Assembly (NCBI RefSeq): GCF_030063335.1 | Contig: NZ_JASISW010000006.1 | Coordinates: 62,001-126,000 of the forward strand | Length of the DNA stretch: 64,000 nt | From: Rhodococcus sp. G-MC3 | GTDB taxonomy: Bacteria > Actinomycetota > Actinomycetes > Mycobacteriales > Mycobacteriaceae | Reading direction: 5' to 3' | Shown here: piece after piece, positions 1 through 9,442 of the stretch | Numbering within the stretch: the first letter of the stretch is position 1 | How the letters are laid out: each line of letters opens with the position of its first letter | Translations under genes and position numbers: made by a program | Notes under the pieces: model-generated | Databases searched by the model: none | What the model saw: the letters and a program-made list of their open reading frames with translations, nothing else | Told to the model about the DNA's origin: nothing

Positions 1-357
1 GTCTGGCTCATAGCTGGGAATGCCGCTGAACGTCTGCAGGTGCGGGGATTTCGGGTCATGCACTCGAAGTGCGACGGAGCCGGTGCGGCGAATCACCTCG
101 ATGCGGCGGTCACCGTCCTCGACGAGGATGCCGGGTGCTCCCTCTTTCGGGTCCAGTGTGTCTCCACCCTCGACGTACACGGCATTCTTGTCGGCACGCC
201 ACCGGCCGGGAAGATCTGCAATGGACTCGAACTCGTCTGTCAACCAGTAGATTCCGGTTAGGGACACCCAGCCGAGCGGGTCGCCGTAATAGGTTTCACG
301 CTCGGCGTGCCACACGTTCCATGCCTCTTCGAATGTACTGGTGATGATGCTGGTCAC
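1..357 (-). CDS. DUF1684 family protein, 3' end cut off by window
   Basis: The reading frame runs from a GTG whose first bases overlap the TGA of the upstream monooxygenase (GTGA overlap), so translation is probably coupled; 119 codons are visible and the gene continues beyond the left edge. The motif GWVSLTGIYWL (about residues 25-35) followed by a region ending in an RIEV/GSVALRVHD strand is typical of DUF1684 proteins. No catalytic role is established for this family that I can name. Its place as last visible gene of a SAM-riboswitch operon with an ABC importer and two flavin monooxygenases suggests a part in processing an organosulfur or related substrate (inference). Confidence 0.75.
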   Translation of the reverse strand, partial: MTSIITSTFEEAWNVWHAERETYYGDPLGWVSLTGIYWLTDEFESIADLPGRWRADKNAVYVEGGDTLDPKEGAPGILVEDGDRRIEVIRRTGSVALRVHDPKSPHLQTFSGIPSYEPD

Positions 358-1709
358 GATGCTCGCACTCCTTCTCGCTTGTCGTATGGGTGAACCAAAT
401 TCAGGTGATCCCGCAGCGTGGTACCGGTGTATTCGGTACGGAAGCTGCCGCGTGCCTGGAGTTCGGGAACGACCTTGTCGACAAATTCGTCCAGGCCGGC
501 CGGGGTGATGTGCGGTACCAGAATGAATCCGTCACACGCGTCGTTCTGTACGTAACTGTCGATCTCCTCGGCGACCTGAGCCGGAGTCCCGACGAACTGC
601 TGGCGCGTCGTGACTTCGATGATCAGTTCGCGGATGCTGAGGTTGCCCGCTTCGGCTTTCGCTCGCCAGTCTTTCGCGACCTGGACAGGATCGCCGTGAC
701 GTACGCGTCCGCGGGTGATGTTGACGTCGTCCGATGGGTCTTCCTTCGGCAGGGGTCCGTCGGGATCGTAGTTCGACAGATCGCGGCCCCACACCTGTTC
801 GAGGAAGGAGATCGCCGTCTGCGGGCCCACCTGCTGGTGCCGGATGACGTTCGCGCGCTCGTGCGCCTCCGACTCGGTGTCACCGAGAACAAATGTCGCG
901 GCCGGCAGCACCTTGAGATCACCGTGCTCACGGCCGTACTTCGCGAGACGGCCCTTCACGTCCGAGTAGAACGCCTGTCCCGCTTCGAGAGTCCCGTGGA
1001 CGGTGAAGATTGCGTCGGCTTTCGCTGCACCGAATTCGCGTCCCTCGTCGGAGTCGCCCGCCTGCAGCAGCACCGGGTGACCCTGTGGACTGCGCGGGAC
1101 CGTGAAGGCTGCATCGATGTCGAACTGCGGTCCGCTGCGGCGTACCTGCGCGATCGAATCCCGGCGCGCGAACACTCCGTTCTCACGGTCGACCACGAGG
1201 GCGTCGGGCGACCAGCTGTCCCACAGTTCGCGTGCGGTGTCGATGATCTCGCGGGCGCGTACGTAGCGGTCGTTTCGGTCCAGGTATCCACCGCGCCGAA
1301 AGTTCTCACCTGTAAATGCATCCGAGGACGTCACCATGTTCCACGCTGCTCGGCCACCGGACAGGTGATCGAGCGAGGCGAACTGACGTGCAATCTCGAA
1401 CGGCTCGTTGAACGTGGTGTTGATGGTTCCGGCGAGACCCAGGTGCGTGGTCACCGCAGCCAGTGCATTGAGCACGATCAGCGTGTCGGGGCGACCGACG
1501 ACGTCGAGGTCGTGGATGCGCCCCTGGTGCTCACGCAGACGCAGGCCCTCGGCCAGGAAGAAAAAGTCGAACAATCCGCGCTCGGCGGTCTCGGCGAGAT
1601 GGACGAACGAGTCGAACTCGATCTGGCTCTTCGACTCGGGATCGGCCCACACGGTGGTGTTGTTGACGCCGGGGAAATGAGCGCCCAGGTGGATCTGTTT
1701 CTTGCTCAT
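354..1709 (-). CDS. NtaA/SnaA/DszA-family FMN-dependent monooxygenase
   Basis: A 451-residue cytoplasmic bacterial-luciferase-fold (LLM) enzyme. The opening HLGAHFPGVNNTTVW, the FFLAEGLRLR segment, SGGRAAWNMVTSSDAFTGENFRRGG and the late VVGRPDTL and QAGDSDEGREFGA segments are those of the NtaA/SnaA/DszA branch, which uses reduced FMN from a separate reductase to oxidise N-acetyl amino acid derivatives, sulfides or sulfones. No flavin reductase gene is seen in the window. It overlaps both neighbours by four bases (ATGA at its start, GTGA at its end). A closely related paralogue lies in the next sulfur unit at 9443-10834. The substrate is not readable from sequence; C-S bond cleavage is inferred from riboswitch control. 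Confidence 0.85.
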   Translation of the reverse strand: MSKKQIHLGAHFPGVNNTTVWADPESKSQIEFDSFVHLAETAERGLFDFFFLAEGLRLREHQGRIHDLDVVGRPDTLIVLNALAAVTTHLGLAGTINTTFNEPFEIARQFASLDHLSGGRAAWNMVTSSDAFTGENFRRGGYLDRNDRYVRAREIIDTARELWDSWSPDALVVDRENGVFARRDSIAQVRRSGPQFDIDAAFTVPRSPQGHPVLLQAGDSDEGREFGAAKADAIFTVHGTLEAGQAFYSDVKGRLAKYGREHGDLKVLPAATFVLGDTESEAHERANVIRHQQVGPQTAISFLEQVWGRDLSNYDPDGPLPKEDPSDDVNITRGRVRHGDPVQVAKDWRAKAEAGNLSIRELIIEVTTRQQFVGTPAQVAEEIDSYVQNDACDGFILVPHITPAGLDEFVDKVVPELQARGSFRTEYTGTTLRDHLNLVHPYDKREGVRAS

Positions 1710-2809
1710 TTCGCTGATTCCTTTGCTGCATAGCGGTTCGCCGGGCGCGTGAGTCCGAGGCGTTCGCGCAGGAGACCTGAAGTCGACCGTCGGTTCAGCT
1801 GCGACACAACGCCCGCAATCGCGGGCAGCGCCGAGGCCAGCGCGAGCGGACGAAGAGTCACGCCGTCGACGACGGCCTCGAGCTCCCCCAGTAGAGCAAC
1901 CAGTCCGGCACTCTCACCCACGAAGGACACGGACTGCGAGGTGTAGGACCCCCAGCCGTTCAGTTGTGCGAGATCTACTCCCGCCGAGTCGGACACGAGC
2001 ACGTCGAGGTCGAGGAGCACGTGGACGTTTGCCGGATCACGGCCAGCGGTGACCACCGCGCGCCGCACCCTGGCAGCAATGACGGAAGCCTCGTCGACCG
2101 TGGGAGCCGCGATCCGAACGATGTCCGCGCGCTGGGCGGCAACTTTCAGCGAATCACTGGTCGCCCGGATCACCACGAGCGACTGCCCCTGCGGCGACCT
2201 CGGGGTGATCGACGGCCCTCGCACGGAGAAGTGTTCGCCCTCGAAGTCGATGTAGTGCAGCTTGTCTCGGTCGATGAAGCGTCCGGTCGATACGTCGCGG
2301 ATCTCGGCGTCGTCCTCCCAGCTGTCCCATAGCCGCGACACTACCTCGATGGCATCGTCGGCTTCGGCCCACAAGCTTGTCGCCGACTGCACACCCTTGC
2401 GCCCGAACGACTTCGTTTCGGCATCTGATTCCGACACCGACACTTCCCAGCCTGCTCGGCCGTGTGAGGCGAAGTCGATACTGGCGATCTGCTTCGACAC
2501 GTGGAACGGTTCGGTGTGCGTCACAGTGACGGTCGGAACGAGTCCGATCGAGTGTGTCGGCGCGGCCGCACGGGCTGCGATGGACGCGGCGTCGAGCCTG
2601 CCGAGCTCCGAACCGTCAGCGCTCTGCAGCGCGAACGAGTCTGGAATGAATACGAGGTCGACGCCGGCGCTGTCGGCTTGCTCGATCAGCCCGGTCCAGT
2701 ACTGCGCGGTGAACAATTCCTCCGCGCGCGAGTCGGTGCGCCGCCAGGCCTGCGGGTGAACTCCGGTCCCCTGCAGGTCGACGGCGACGATGAATGTCTT
2801 CTCAGGCAC
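1706..2809 (-). CDS. LLM class flavin-dependent oxidoreductase (short form)
   Basis: A 367-residue luciferase-like protein starting at a GTG inside the end of the upstream ATPase gene (8-base overlap); an upstream ATG in the same frame at 2941 would lie deep in that gene and gives a low-complexity extension, so it was not used. Recognisable LLM features are FIVAVDLQG at the N terminus, [17 protein letters not shown], and [25 protein letters not shown], the part that normally cradles the flavin phosphate. The C terminus [10 protein letters not shown] is shared with the paralogue at 10836-11879. It stands directly before an NtaA-type monooxygenase, an arrangement that is repeated in unit B, so the two proteins may act as a pair (inference). 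Confidence 0.8.
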   Translation of the reverse strand: MPEKTFIVAVDLQGTGVHPQAWRRTDSRAEELFTAQYWTGLIEQADSAGVDLVFIPDSFALQSADGSELGRLDAASIAARAAAPTHSIGLVPTVTVTHTEPFHVSKQIASIDFASHGRAGWEVSVSESDAETKSFGRKGVQSATSLWAEADDAIEVVSRLWDSWEDDAEIRDVSTGRFIDRDKLHYIDFEGEHFSVRGPSITPRSPQGQSLVVIRATSDSLKVAAQRADIVRIAAPTVDEASVIAARVRRAVVTAGRDPANVHVLLDLDVLVSDSAGVDLAQLNGWGSYTSQSVSFVGESAGLVALLGELEAVVDGVTLRPLALASALPAIAGVVSQLNRRSTSGLLRERLGLTRPANRYAAKESAK

Positions 2810-4397
2810 GAACTGCCTCCTTGTCGATCGAAGTACCGGGAATAGCCGCCAGCAGTTCGCGGGTGTACTCCTGCACCGGGTTGTCGAATATCTCCGCGAC
2901 CCCGCCGTATTCGACGATGGTGCCTGATTGCATGACTGCAACGGTGTCGCTGATCTGCCGGACCACCGCCAAGTCGTGCGAGATGAACAGGTAACTCAGC
3001 TCGAGCTCGCTCTGCAGATCGGCCAGTAGCTCGAGGATCTGTGACTGCACCGAGACGTCCAGTGCCGACACCGGCTCGTCGAGTACGACGAGATCGGGCC
3101 GCAGTGCAAGCGCCCGCGCGATGGCCACTCGCTGCCGCTGCCCGCCGGACAATTCGGATGGCCTGCGGCGCAGGTACTCCCCCGACAGGGAAACCTGATC
3201 GAGCAGCTCCGCTGTACGAGCCGAGCGTTCCGCCTTCGAACCGACCTTGAACGCGTCGAGCGGTTCCTTGACGATTTGTTCGACGCTCAACTTCGGGTTC
3301 AACGAGGCGTACGGGTTCTGATACACGATCTGTACGCGTCGGCGTAGCGCCCGCAGAGCCGATCCGCGAAGCGTGGCGACCTCGGTGCCGTCGAACTGCA
3401 CCGAGCCGCTGGTGAGCGCCTCCAGTCCGATCGCGACGCGTGCGAGTGTCGATTTCCCCGAGCCCGATTCACCGACGACCGAGAGTGTGCGCCCGCGTTG
3501 GACTGTGACGGAAGCCGATTTCACGGCATCGAGGGTCACACCTCGGCCGATCCGGAAGGTCTTGGACACCTCGCTCACCGTCAGAATTGGCTCCGTCGCG
3601 GATCTATGCGGCCGGAGCTCGCTGCCAAGACTCGGCGCGGCGGCAAGCAACGACTTGGTGTACTCGTGCTGCGGGTTCGCGAGGATCTCGGCGGTTCTGC
3701 CGGTTTCGACGATCTCACCCTTGCTCATGACGATCAGTCGGTCCGCACGGTCCGCGGCGACGCCAAGGTCGTGGGTGATGAGCAAGACGGCGGCGCCGGT
3801 TTCGGCGACACGCGCGTCGAGATGATCGAGGATCCGACGCTGCACGGTGACGTCGAGCGCGCTCGTCGGCTCGTCGGCGATGAGAAGCTCGGGCCTGCAC
3901 GCCAACGCAATTCCGATGAGCACACGCTGTCGCTGCCCACCGGACAGATCCTGCGGGTACTGCCGGGCACGAACCTCGGGATTGTCGATGCCTGCCTCGG
4001 TGAGGATCCGGATGGCCTCTAGGCGCGCGGACCGTGTGGTGGCGAGTCCGTGTACGCGCAGAACCTCGGCCACCTGGTCACCGATCCGGATGACCGGGTT
4101 CAGTGACGTCGTCGGGTCCTGCGGTACGAGCCCGATGTGGGCACCGCGCAGCCGGTCGAGGGTCTTCTCCGAGGCGTCGTCGATACGGTGTCCGTCGAAC
4201 CGCACTGTGCCGCCGGTGACGTGGCCGGTACCTGCGAGCAGCCCGATGATGGCGTGAGCCGTCGTCGATTTTCCGGAACCGGACTCCCCGACAACAGCAA
4301 CGACCTCGCCCTGGTCGACGGTGAGACTGACGCCGGCCACCGCTACGTTGTCACCGTACGAGACTCGGAGGTTCTCGACGTCGAGAATGCGACTCAT
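2802..4397 (-). CDS. ABC transporter ATPase, two fused nucleotide-binding domains (DppD-DppF type)
   Basis: 531 residues with two complete ATPase halves. The first has Walker [10 protein letters not shown] at about 37-45, signature LSGGQRQRV near 152 and Walker [13 protein letters not shown]; the second starts around 270 and repeats [18 protein letters not shown] and [12 protein letters not shown]. This fusion powers peptide/nickel-type (PepT family) importers at the inner face of the membrane. It overlaps the permease gene by four bases and is followed, again overlapping, by monooxygenase genes, so uptake and oxidation of the ligand are co-expressed. The ligand is not certain; glutathione-like or S-containing oligopeptide-type compounds fit the SAM riboswitch upstream. 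Confidence 0.92.
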   Translation of the reverse strand: MSRILDVENLRVSYGDNVAVAGVSLTVDQGEVVAVVGESGSGKSTTAHAIIGLLAGTGHVTGGTVRFDGHRIDDASEKTLDRLRGAHIGLVPQDPTTSLNPVIRIGDQVAEVLRVHGLATTRSARLEAIRILTEAGIDNPEVRARQYPQDLSGGQRQRVLIGIALACRPELLIADEPTSALDVTVQRRILDHLDARVAETGAAVLLITHDLGVAADRADRLIVMSKGEIVETGRTAEILANPQHEYTKSLLAAAPSLGSELRPHRSATEPILTVSEVSKTFRIGRGVTLDAVKSASVTVQRGRTLSVVGESGSGKSTLARVAIGLEALTSGSVQFDGTEVATLRGSALRALRRRVQIVYQNPYASLNPKLSVEQIVKEPLDAFKVGSKAERSARTAELLDQVSLSGEYLRRRPSELSGGQRQRVAIARALALRPDLVVLDEPVSALDVSVQSQILELLADLQSELELSYLFISHDLAVVRQISDTVAVMQSGTIVEYGGVAEIFDNPVQEYTRELLAAIPGTSIDKEAVRA

Positions 4398-5287
4398 GAC
4401 TTATCTCCATCGATTGCGTGACCTATGCGGTGCGCGGACAGGACCACTGCGACGATCACGAGACCGGGCAGAGTAGTCATCCACCACGCGGTGGCCAAGA
4501 AGCTGCGACCCTCGGAGATCATCGATCCCCATTCGGGGGTCGGCGGAACCGCACCGAATCCGAGGAAGCTCAGCGAGGACACGGCCAGCACCGCCATACC
4601 GAATTCGACTGCAGCAAGTGCAATCACCGGAGCATACGAGTTGCGCAGAATGTGCCGGCGAAACACGTCGTACCAGCGGACCCCCGATGCATAGGCAGCT
4701 TCGACATAGAGGGACTGCCGCACGCGCAGAACCTCCGAACGCATCACGCGGGCGAAGTTCGCGATGAGCGAGACGCCCACGGCGATCGCGACATTGATGG
4801 TCCCGAATCCGAGCGCCGTCACCAGTGCCAGCGACAACAACAGCGCCGGGATCGACAGCATCACATCGACGATGCGCATCAGAACGGCGTCGAGGACTCC
4901 GCCCACAGCGCCCGACAGCAGGCCGATGAGCGAGCCGACGACAAGCGCGATACCGACGGCCATCAACGTCGCCGTCAACGACAGACCGGCTCCGTGCACG
5001 ACACGCGTGTACAGGTCACGGCCGATGTTGTCGGTACCGAACCAGTGCGCGGCGCTCGGCCCCTGCAGTTTGTCGGCAGGAACACCGTTGCGCGGGTCTC
5101 CGCTCGCGAACCCCGATGGGAACAGGGCGAATCCGACTGCGAGGAGCAACACGACGATCGAGATGGCCAGCCAGATGTTTTTCAGGATCACGCGACCGAG
5201 CCGGCGAGAACGTCTCGGTCGCGCGGTCGGTGGCGCAGCAGGCACCCGTGCCTCCAGACCGACTTCGCGGGTCAGAATGTCAGACAT
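4394..5287 (-). CDS. ABC transporter permease, DppC-like
   Basis: 297-residue integral membrane subunit. A cytoplasmic Arg-rich N terminus leads into a first membrane helix (about 35-55), then the family segment [18 protein letters not shown] and at least four more helices; the EAA loop lies around [20 protein letters not shown], which docks on the ATPase. It forms a heterodimeric channel with the preceding DppB-like permease, overlapping its gene by eight bases. Nothing in it reveals ligand choice. Member of the SAM-riboswitch unit C. Confidence 0.92.
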   Translation of the reverse strand: MSDILTREVGLEARVPAAPPTARPRRSRRLGRVILKNIWLAISIVVLLLAVGFALFPSGFASGDPRNGVPADKLQGPSAAHWFGTDNIGRDLYTRVVHGAGLSLTATLMAVGIALVVGSLIGLLSGAVGGVLDAVLMRIVDVMLSIPALLLSLALVTALGFGTINVAIAVGVSLIANFARVMRSEVLRVRQSLYVEAAYASGVRWYDVFRRHILRNSYAPVIALAAVEFGMAVLAVSSLSFLGFGAVPPTPEWGSMISEGRSFLATAWWMTTLPGLVIVAVVLSAHRIGHAIDGDKS

Positions 5288-6260
5288 GTGCCTTCTCCTT
5301 CACTGCAACGGATGCCGACTTCTTGTACTGCGTCACGATGCGCGGGTCTATCAGCGGGTAGAGCAGGTCCACCGCGAGGTTCACCAGTACGAACACAAGC
5401 GAGGTCAGTACGACGATGCCCTGCACCACCGGGATGTCCTGCGCCAAGACCGAAGTCTGGGTCAGTCGCCCGACGCCCGCGCGGGAGAATACCGTTTCGA
5501 CGACGACGGAGCCGGCAAGCAGGTTCCCGACGAGCACTCCGGCGATGGTGAATGCGGGGATCGACGACAACCGCGCAACGTGCCTGGTCTGTACCCGCAG
5601 CCGTGAGACGCCCTTGGCTCGGGCTGATTCGACGAAAGGTTGCTTCCACGTTGTCGACATCGACGTTGCCAACACCTGCGCGATGACCGCTCCGGTGGGT
5701 AGTGCCAGGGTGATCGCCGGCAGCACCAACGAGGATGCACCCTGATCTCCGAACGCCGGGAAAATTCGTAGCTGAAACGAGAAGACCTGCAGCAGTAACA
5801 GACCCACCCAGAACGTCGGGACTGCGACGCCGAGGGGCGGGATGGAGAACAGCAGGGTCCGCAGCCAGCGGATTTTCGTATACGTGGCCAGGAATGCGAT
5901 GGTGCCGCCGAAGAACACCGACAGGACGAGCGCTGTGCCTGCCAAAGCCAACGTGCTCGGGAGCGCGTCGAAGACAGCAGTGGTCACGGACTGGCCGGTG
6001 GAGATGGAATACCCGAAATCACCTCGCACAGCACCGCTGAGCGAATTCCAATACTGAACCCACACCGGCTGATCGAGACCGTAGCGGGCCTGTAGTTCCG
6101 CGATCGCCGCGGCATCGACCGGCGTACCGGACCCTGCTGCATCGGCTGCAATGCTCACTGGGTCGGAAGGAAGAAGGAACAGCACACCGAACGAGATGGT
6201 GAACGCTGCCCACAGCACCGCAACCGCTTGCAGTACGCGCTGCGCGAGGTATCGAGTCAT
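5280..6260 (-). CDS. ABC transporter permease, DppB-like
   Basis: 326-residue membrane subunit beginning MTRYLAQRVLQ, the usual start of DppB/OppB permeases; a longer in-frame extension to 6380 would run into the binding-protein gene and was rejected. The segment IAELQARYGLDQPVWVQYW in the first periplasmic-side loop and the TSVLAQDIPVVQG stretch near the end are family hallmarks. Its ATG follows the stop of the lipoprotein gene by two bases, showing tight operon organisation. It pairs with the DppC-like subunit to make the translocation pore. Confidence 0.92.
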   Translation of the reverse strand: MTRYLAQRVLQAVAVLWAAFTISFGVLFLLPSDPVSIAADAAGSGTPVDAAAIAELQARYGLDQPVWVQYWNSLSGAVRGDFGYSISTGQSVTTAVFDALPSTLALAGTALVLSVFFGGTIAFLATYTKIRWLRTLLFSIPPLGVAVPTFWVGLLLLQVFSFQLRIFPAFGDQGASSLVLPAITLALPTGAVIAQVLATSMSTTWKQPFVESARAKGVSRLRVQTRHVARLSSIPAFTIAGVLVGNLLAGSVVVETVFSRAGVGRLTQTSVLAQDIPVVQGIVVLTSLVFVLVNLAVDLLYPLIDPRIVTQYKKSASVAVKEKAHV

Positions 6261-6262
6261 GG

Positions 6263-7879
6263 TTACTGTCCGCTCAGCCAGGTGTCGAAGAACTGCAGAC
6301 GGGCGGACGCTTCGAACTTCAGGTCCTGAACCTTCGGTCCGGCGCCGATCGCCTGCGACAGTTCGATGGTCGGAATCCACAAGCCGTTGTCGAGCACTTG
6401 CTGCTGCGCCGCCGCAATGAACCCGTTCCGTGTCGCGGTATCGGTCGCCGCCAATTCGTCGGTCAACGCCGTGTCGAGATCCGGGATCGGGCCGCGCGCG
6501 TTCAAGTTTCGACCGTCCAAGCCGAACGAAGTGCGCAGGATGTCGCCATCGGCGCGAGTGCTGTTGAAGTAGGTGACATCGAAGTCCTTGCTGTTCTGCC
6601 GTGCCGTCGATTCCGGTAGCGACACCAGTTCGAGTTGAAGATCGACGCCCACGTCACGCAGTTGCTGTTGTGTCAGCTCGAGGATTGCCTGGTTCCCGGC
6701 GAAGACCGCACTGAACATGACCCTGAAACTGAGCTTCTGGCCGTCTTTCTCACGGATGCCGTCGGCTCCGGGGACCCAGCCTGCTGCGTCGAGAATCGAC
6801 TTCGCCTTCTCCGGGTCGTACTTGACGTCCGACAGTTCGGTGTAGCCGGGAGTCTTGCTGGCGAGCGTCGACGTCGCAGTCTTGAAGTCGGGTCCGAGGA
6901 TAGTGTCGACGAGTTCTTGGCGATTGATCGCCGGGACGAGCGCCTTACGAACCTCCACGTCCCGTAAGACACCACGAGTGACGTTGGGTTGGAAGCCGAA
7001 TGGAACTCCAGGGTTGGACGTCGTCACGATCTGGCCGCCGGTGGCCTCGATCTGCGGTGCGTCCTGCGGCAGTGCATCGCTGATGGCGTCGAGCTGATTG
7101 GATGACAGGCTGCCGGTACGTACACCGGACTCTGGAACGACGGTGAACTCGATCTTGTCCAGGTAGGCCTCGCCAGTGTGACCGAAAGCATCGGAGCCCC
7201 AGTTGTATCCGGTGCGCTTGGCAAGCGTCACCGACTTGTCCTGCTGATAGTCGGCGTAGGCGAACGGGCCGCTACCGATATTGTTGCCGAGGCAGCGTTC
7301 CTCGGCGGGCTTCGCTACGGTGCCCGGCGACTGAATTCCGAGCTGAGCAGTCGAAGTTGCTTGCAGGAACTGTGCATTCGGGCCGCTGAAGTCGACCTTG
7401 GCCGTCAATGGATCGACGACGGTCGTGCCTGTGTAGCCCGACAGGTAGCTGGCACCGAGGGGCGCCTTGGCGGAGGAAAGATCGTTCGCAATGGAGTCGA
7501 AGTTGGCCTTGACGGCAGCGGCGTCGACCGTGGTGCCGTCACTGAACGTCACCCCGTCCTTCAGCGAAAAGGTGAACGACTTCGCGTCGGGGGATACTTC
7601 CCAGCGGTTCGCAAGCCACGGGGTGAGCTCGCCGGTGTCGGGATCCTGATCGGTGAGCGAGTCGACGATCTGGCGAGCGACGTAGATGGTCTGATTGGAG
7701 CTGGCCTGCGCTGGGTCGGAGCATGTCGGCGCACCGGAGAGCCCGTAACGCAAGGTACCTCCGGACTGCGGCTCTCCGGCATCGGCCGCGGACGAGGCGG
7801 GACCACCGCCACAGGCAGTCAATACGACGCTCAGGGCAGCGATAGCGCTGGCTCCGGCAAGAAGGGAACGTGAAGACAC
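6263..7879 (-). CDS. ABC transporter substrate-binding lipoprotein, SBP_bac_5 family
   Basis: 538 residues from a GTG start preceded by GGAG with an 8-base gap. A signal peptide ends in lipobox LTAC with Cys at about 23, so it is probably a lipid-anchored cell-surface receptor. The body has the peptide/nickel-binding protein pattern (SGGTLRYGLS near the N terminus, LTPWLANRWEVSPDAKSFTFSLKDGVTFSDGT). It delivers ligand to the two permeases encoded just downstream. Expression is expected to depend on the upstream SAM riboswitch and the Cys leader peptide, from which it is separated by about 105 bases. The ligand is unknown; an organosulfur compound is inferred from context. Confidence 0.9.
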   Translation of the reverse strand: MSSRSLLAGASAIAALSVVLTACGGGPASSAADAGEPQSGGTLRYGLSGAPTCSDPAQASSNQTIYVARQIVDSLTDQDPDTGELTPWLANRWEVSPDAKSFTFSLKDGVTFSDGTTVDAAAVKANFDSIANDLSSAKAPLGASYLSGYTGTTVVDPLTAKVDFSGPNAQFLQATSTAQLGIQSPGTVAKPAEERCLGNNIGSGPFAYADYQQDKSVTLAKRTGYNWGSDAFGHTGEAYLDKIEFTVVPESGVRTGSLSSNQLDAISDALPQDAPQIEATGGQIVTTSNPGVPFGFQPNVTRGVLRDVEVRKALVPAINRQELVDTILGPDFKTATSTLASKTPGYTELSDVKYDPEKAKSILDAAGWVPGADGIREKDGQKLSFRVMFSAVFAGNQAILELTQQQLRDVGVDLQLELVSLPESTARQNSKDFDVTYFNSTRADGDILRTSFGLDGRNLNARGPIPDLDTALTDELAATDTATRNGFIAAAQQQVLDNGLWIPTIELSQAIGAGPKVQDLKFEASARLQFFDTWLSGQ

Positions 7880-7985
7880 GTCAGGTACTCCGGATCTCGA
7901 GAAGTGCCCGAAGAACTCAGCCCAAAGCGCAGGGCGAGTCCACGGACATGAACTGGTGAGGGTGTTGAGAAAGGGGCGGCTGTGT

Positions 7986-8090
7986 TCAGCCGAGACAGAT
8001 CGAGCCGGTCAAACGGCACAGATCCACGTGAAGGCGACCCCACGCGGTGACGAAGCCAGCACCCAGCACCGGGTTGCCTGCTGTTCTCAT
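7986..8090 (-). CDS. Cys-containing leader peptide (HVDLCR family), 34 aa
   Basis: A 34-codon ORF whose ATG sits five bases after the GGAGG that ends the SAM riboswitch. The C-terminal part reads WGRLHVDLCRLTGSICLG, nearly the same as the peptide at 16782-16868 and related to the one at 22933-23004. Conservation of the end with one or two Cys codons, and position ahead of sulfur genes, fits a cis-acting leader whose translation senses cysteinyl-tRNA. Mycobacteria are known to use short Cys-rich ORFs as cysteine-responsive attenuators; the present peptide is not poly-Cys, so the mechanism here is inferred. Confidence 0.75.
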   Translation of the reverse strand: MRTAGNPVLGAGFVTAWGRLHVDLCRLTGSICLG

Positions 8091-8096
8091 CGTTCC

Positions 8097-8196
8097 TCCA
8101 TCGGTCCCGGCGGTAGCACCCGCTCCCGCGATGACATGCCCCGCGGGGGGTTGCTGCGACGTCGTAGAGCCAGGTCTCTCGGTCGCTCTGGATGGT
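8097..8196 (-). promoter_or_regulatory. SAM-I (S-box) riboswitch, unit C
   Basis: The transcript strand carries the S-box core in order: ATCCAGAG at the 5' side, then GAGAGACCTGGCTC, GACGTCGCAGCAACC, a GC-rich variable P3/P4 arm, GGTGCTACCGCC, and closing strand GATGG pairing with 5' CCATC (P1). The Shine-Dalgarno GGAGG of the leader ORF shares two bases with the 3' strand of P1, so SAM-stabilised P1 would hide it. No Rho-independent terminator with a U-run follows, favouring translational control. Near-identical aptamers occur at 13464 and 16878. Confidence 0.85.
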
Positions 8197-8209
8197 GTTG
8201 CTGTTTGAA

Positions 8210-8240
8210 AGTGTACGAGCATCGGCGATCATTGCGCCAA
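8210..8240 (-). promoter_or_regulatory. Possible promoter of unit C
   Basis: On the minus strand TTGGCG is followed after 19 bases by TACACT, ending about 13 bases before the riboswitch P1 strand. The spacing is long and neither box is perfect, so this is only the best candidate for the transcription start of the riboswitch-leader-transporter operon. Confidence 0.35.
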
Positions 8241-8282
8241 TTGGGGTCTTTTCCTACTGGATAGCGGGGGAATAGGTCACAT

Positions 8283-9383
8283 CTACTGCAGCAGAGGAAG
8301 TACCCCGCGGCCGAAGTGCTCGGCTTCTTCGAGGTGCGGGTAGCCGGAGAAGATGAATTCCTCGATGCCTGCGTCCCGATATTCACGGATGCGGTCGGCG
8401 ACCTCCTCGTGACTACCCACCAGTGCGGTCCCTGCGCCGCCGCGGACGAGTCCGAAACCTGCCCAGAGGTTGGGTGCCACCTCCAGGTTGTTCCGATCGC
8501 CGCCGTGCAGGTCGAGCATGCGGCGCTGGCCTTCGGATCCGAGGCTGCGCAGGGCCTGTTGGCGTCGGGCGATGAGCTCGTCGTCGAGGCCTGCGATGAG
8601 ATTCTCGGCGACAGTCCAAGCCTGCGCTGCGGTGTCGCGAGTGATCACGTGCAACCTGATCCCGCCGCGGATGGTTCTCCCCTTACCTCCCGCGGCATCT
8701 TTCGCCGCGGCGATCTTCTCGGCGACCTGAGCCGGCGGTTCACCCCAGGTCAGGAACACCTCGGCCTGCGCTGCGGCCACTTCGATTGCTGCGGGCGAGG
8801 ATCCACCGAGGTAGACGTCGGGAAGCGGAACGGGCAGGTGACCGCCGAAGCCGGCGCCGCTCGGACGGTCGACGGTGTAGAACTCGCTGTCGACCGATAC
8901 CGGCTTTCCATCGCCGACGGCTCGGGCGATCTCGAGAAACTCACGGGCACGCCGGTAACGATCGTCCTTGCTGAGAGTGTCTCCGTAGCTGCGTTGTTCG
9001 ACGTCGTCGCCGCCGACCACGACATTGAGCAGCGCGCGGCCTCCCGAGAGTCGCTGGAAGGTACTGACCATCTGCGCCGACAGCACCGGAGCGACTGCGC
9101 CCGGACGGAACGCAACGAGGAATTTCAGATTCTCGGTAGCCCCGATCAGTGCCGCAGTGACGAGCCACGCATCCTCACAGTGCCCACCGGTGGGCGTCAG
9201 GACCGCGTGAAACCCCAAGCGGTCGACGGTCTGTGCCACCGCGGTGAGGTATTCGAGGGAGGCGTTGCGGTGGCCGGTGTCGACGACGGCATCGCGACCG
9301 TCACCAGCGATGCCGACGCCGTGGGACGCGCCACCGAGGCGTTCGTCGTCGCCCCCGGTGGGAAGGAACCAAGAAACTTTCAC
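8283..9383 (-). CDS. ssuD: FMNH2-dependent alkanesulfonate monooxygenase SsuD
   Basis: 366 residues. The start was set at a GTG (MKVSWFLPTGG) because AAGGAG lies six bases before it; the ATG two codons earlier would touch the Shine-Dalgarno. SsuD oxidises alkanesulfonates to aldehydes and sulfite with reduced FMN. Supporting segments are the KVSWFLP start, DRLGFHAVLTPTG, HCEDAWLVTAALI, RLSGGRALLNVVVGGD, SKDDRYRRAREFLE and YLGGSSPAAIEVAA. No ssuE reductase or ssuABC transporter is adjacent; it is the last gene of unit B, 59 bases after the NtaA-type gene, and may rely on reductase encoded elsewhere. Sulfite produced would enter cysteine synthesis. Confidence 0.9.
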   Translation of the reverse strand: MKVSWFLPTGGDDERLGGASHGVGIAGDGRDAVVDTGHRNASLEYLTAVAQTVDRLGFHAVLTPTGGHCEDAWLVTAALIGATENLKFLVAFRPGAVAPVLSAQMVSTFQRLSGGRALLNVVVGGDDVEQRSYGDTLSKDDRYRRAREFLEIARAVGDGKPVSVDSEFYTVDRPSGAGFGGHLPVPLPDVYLGGSSPAAIEVAAAQAEVFLTWGEPPAQVAEKIAAAKDAAGGKGRTIRGGIRLHVITRDTAAQAWTVAENLIAGLDDELIARRQQALRSLGSEGQRRMLDLHGGDRNNLEVAPNLWAGFGLVRGGAGTALVGSHEEVADRIREYRDAGIEEFIFSGYPHLEEAEHFGRGVLPLLQ

Positions 9384-9442
9384 GAGCATCTCCTTCTGCC
9401 GTCGATGACGCGCAGGCCAACGTCTACGTCCATGCGGGAGCC

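Noticed and set aside
390-1733. 447-codon plus-strand frame opposite the first NtaA-type gene
   Set aside because: Antisense shadow; the minus strand encodes a full monooxygenase with conserved motifs.
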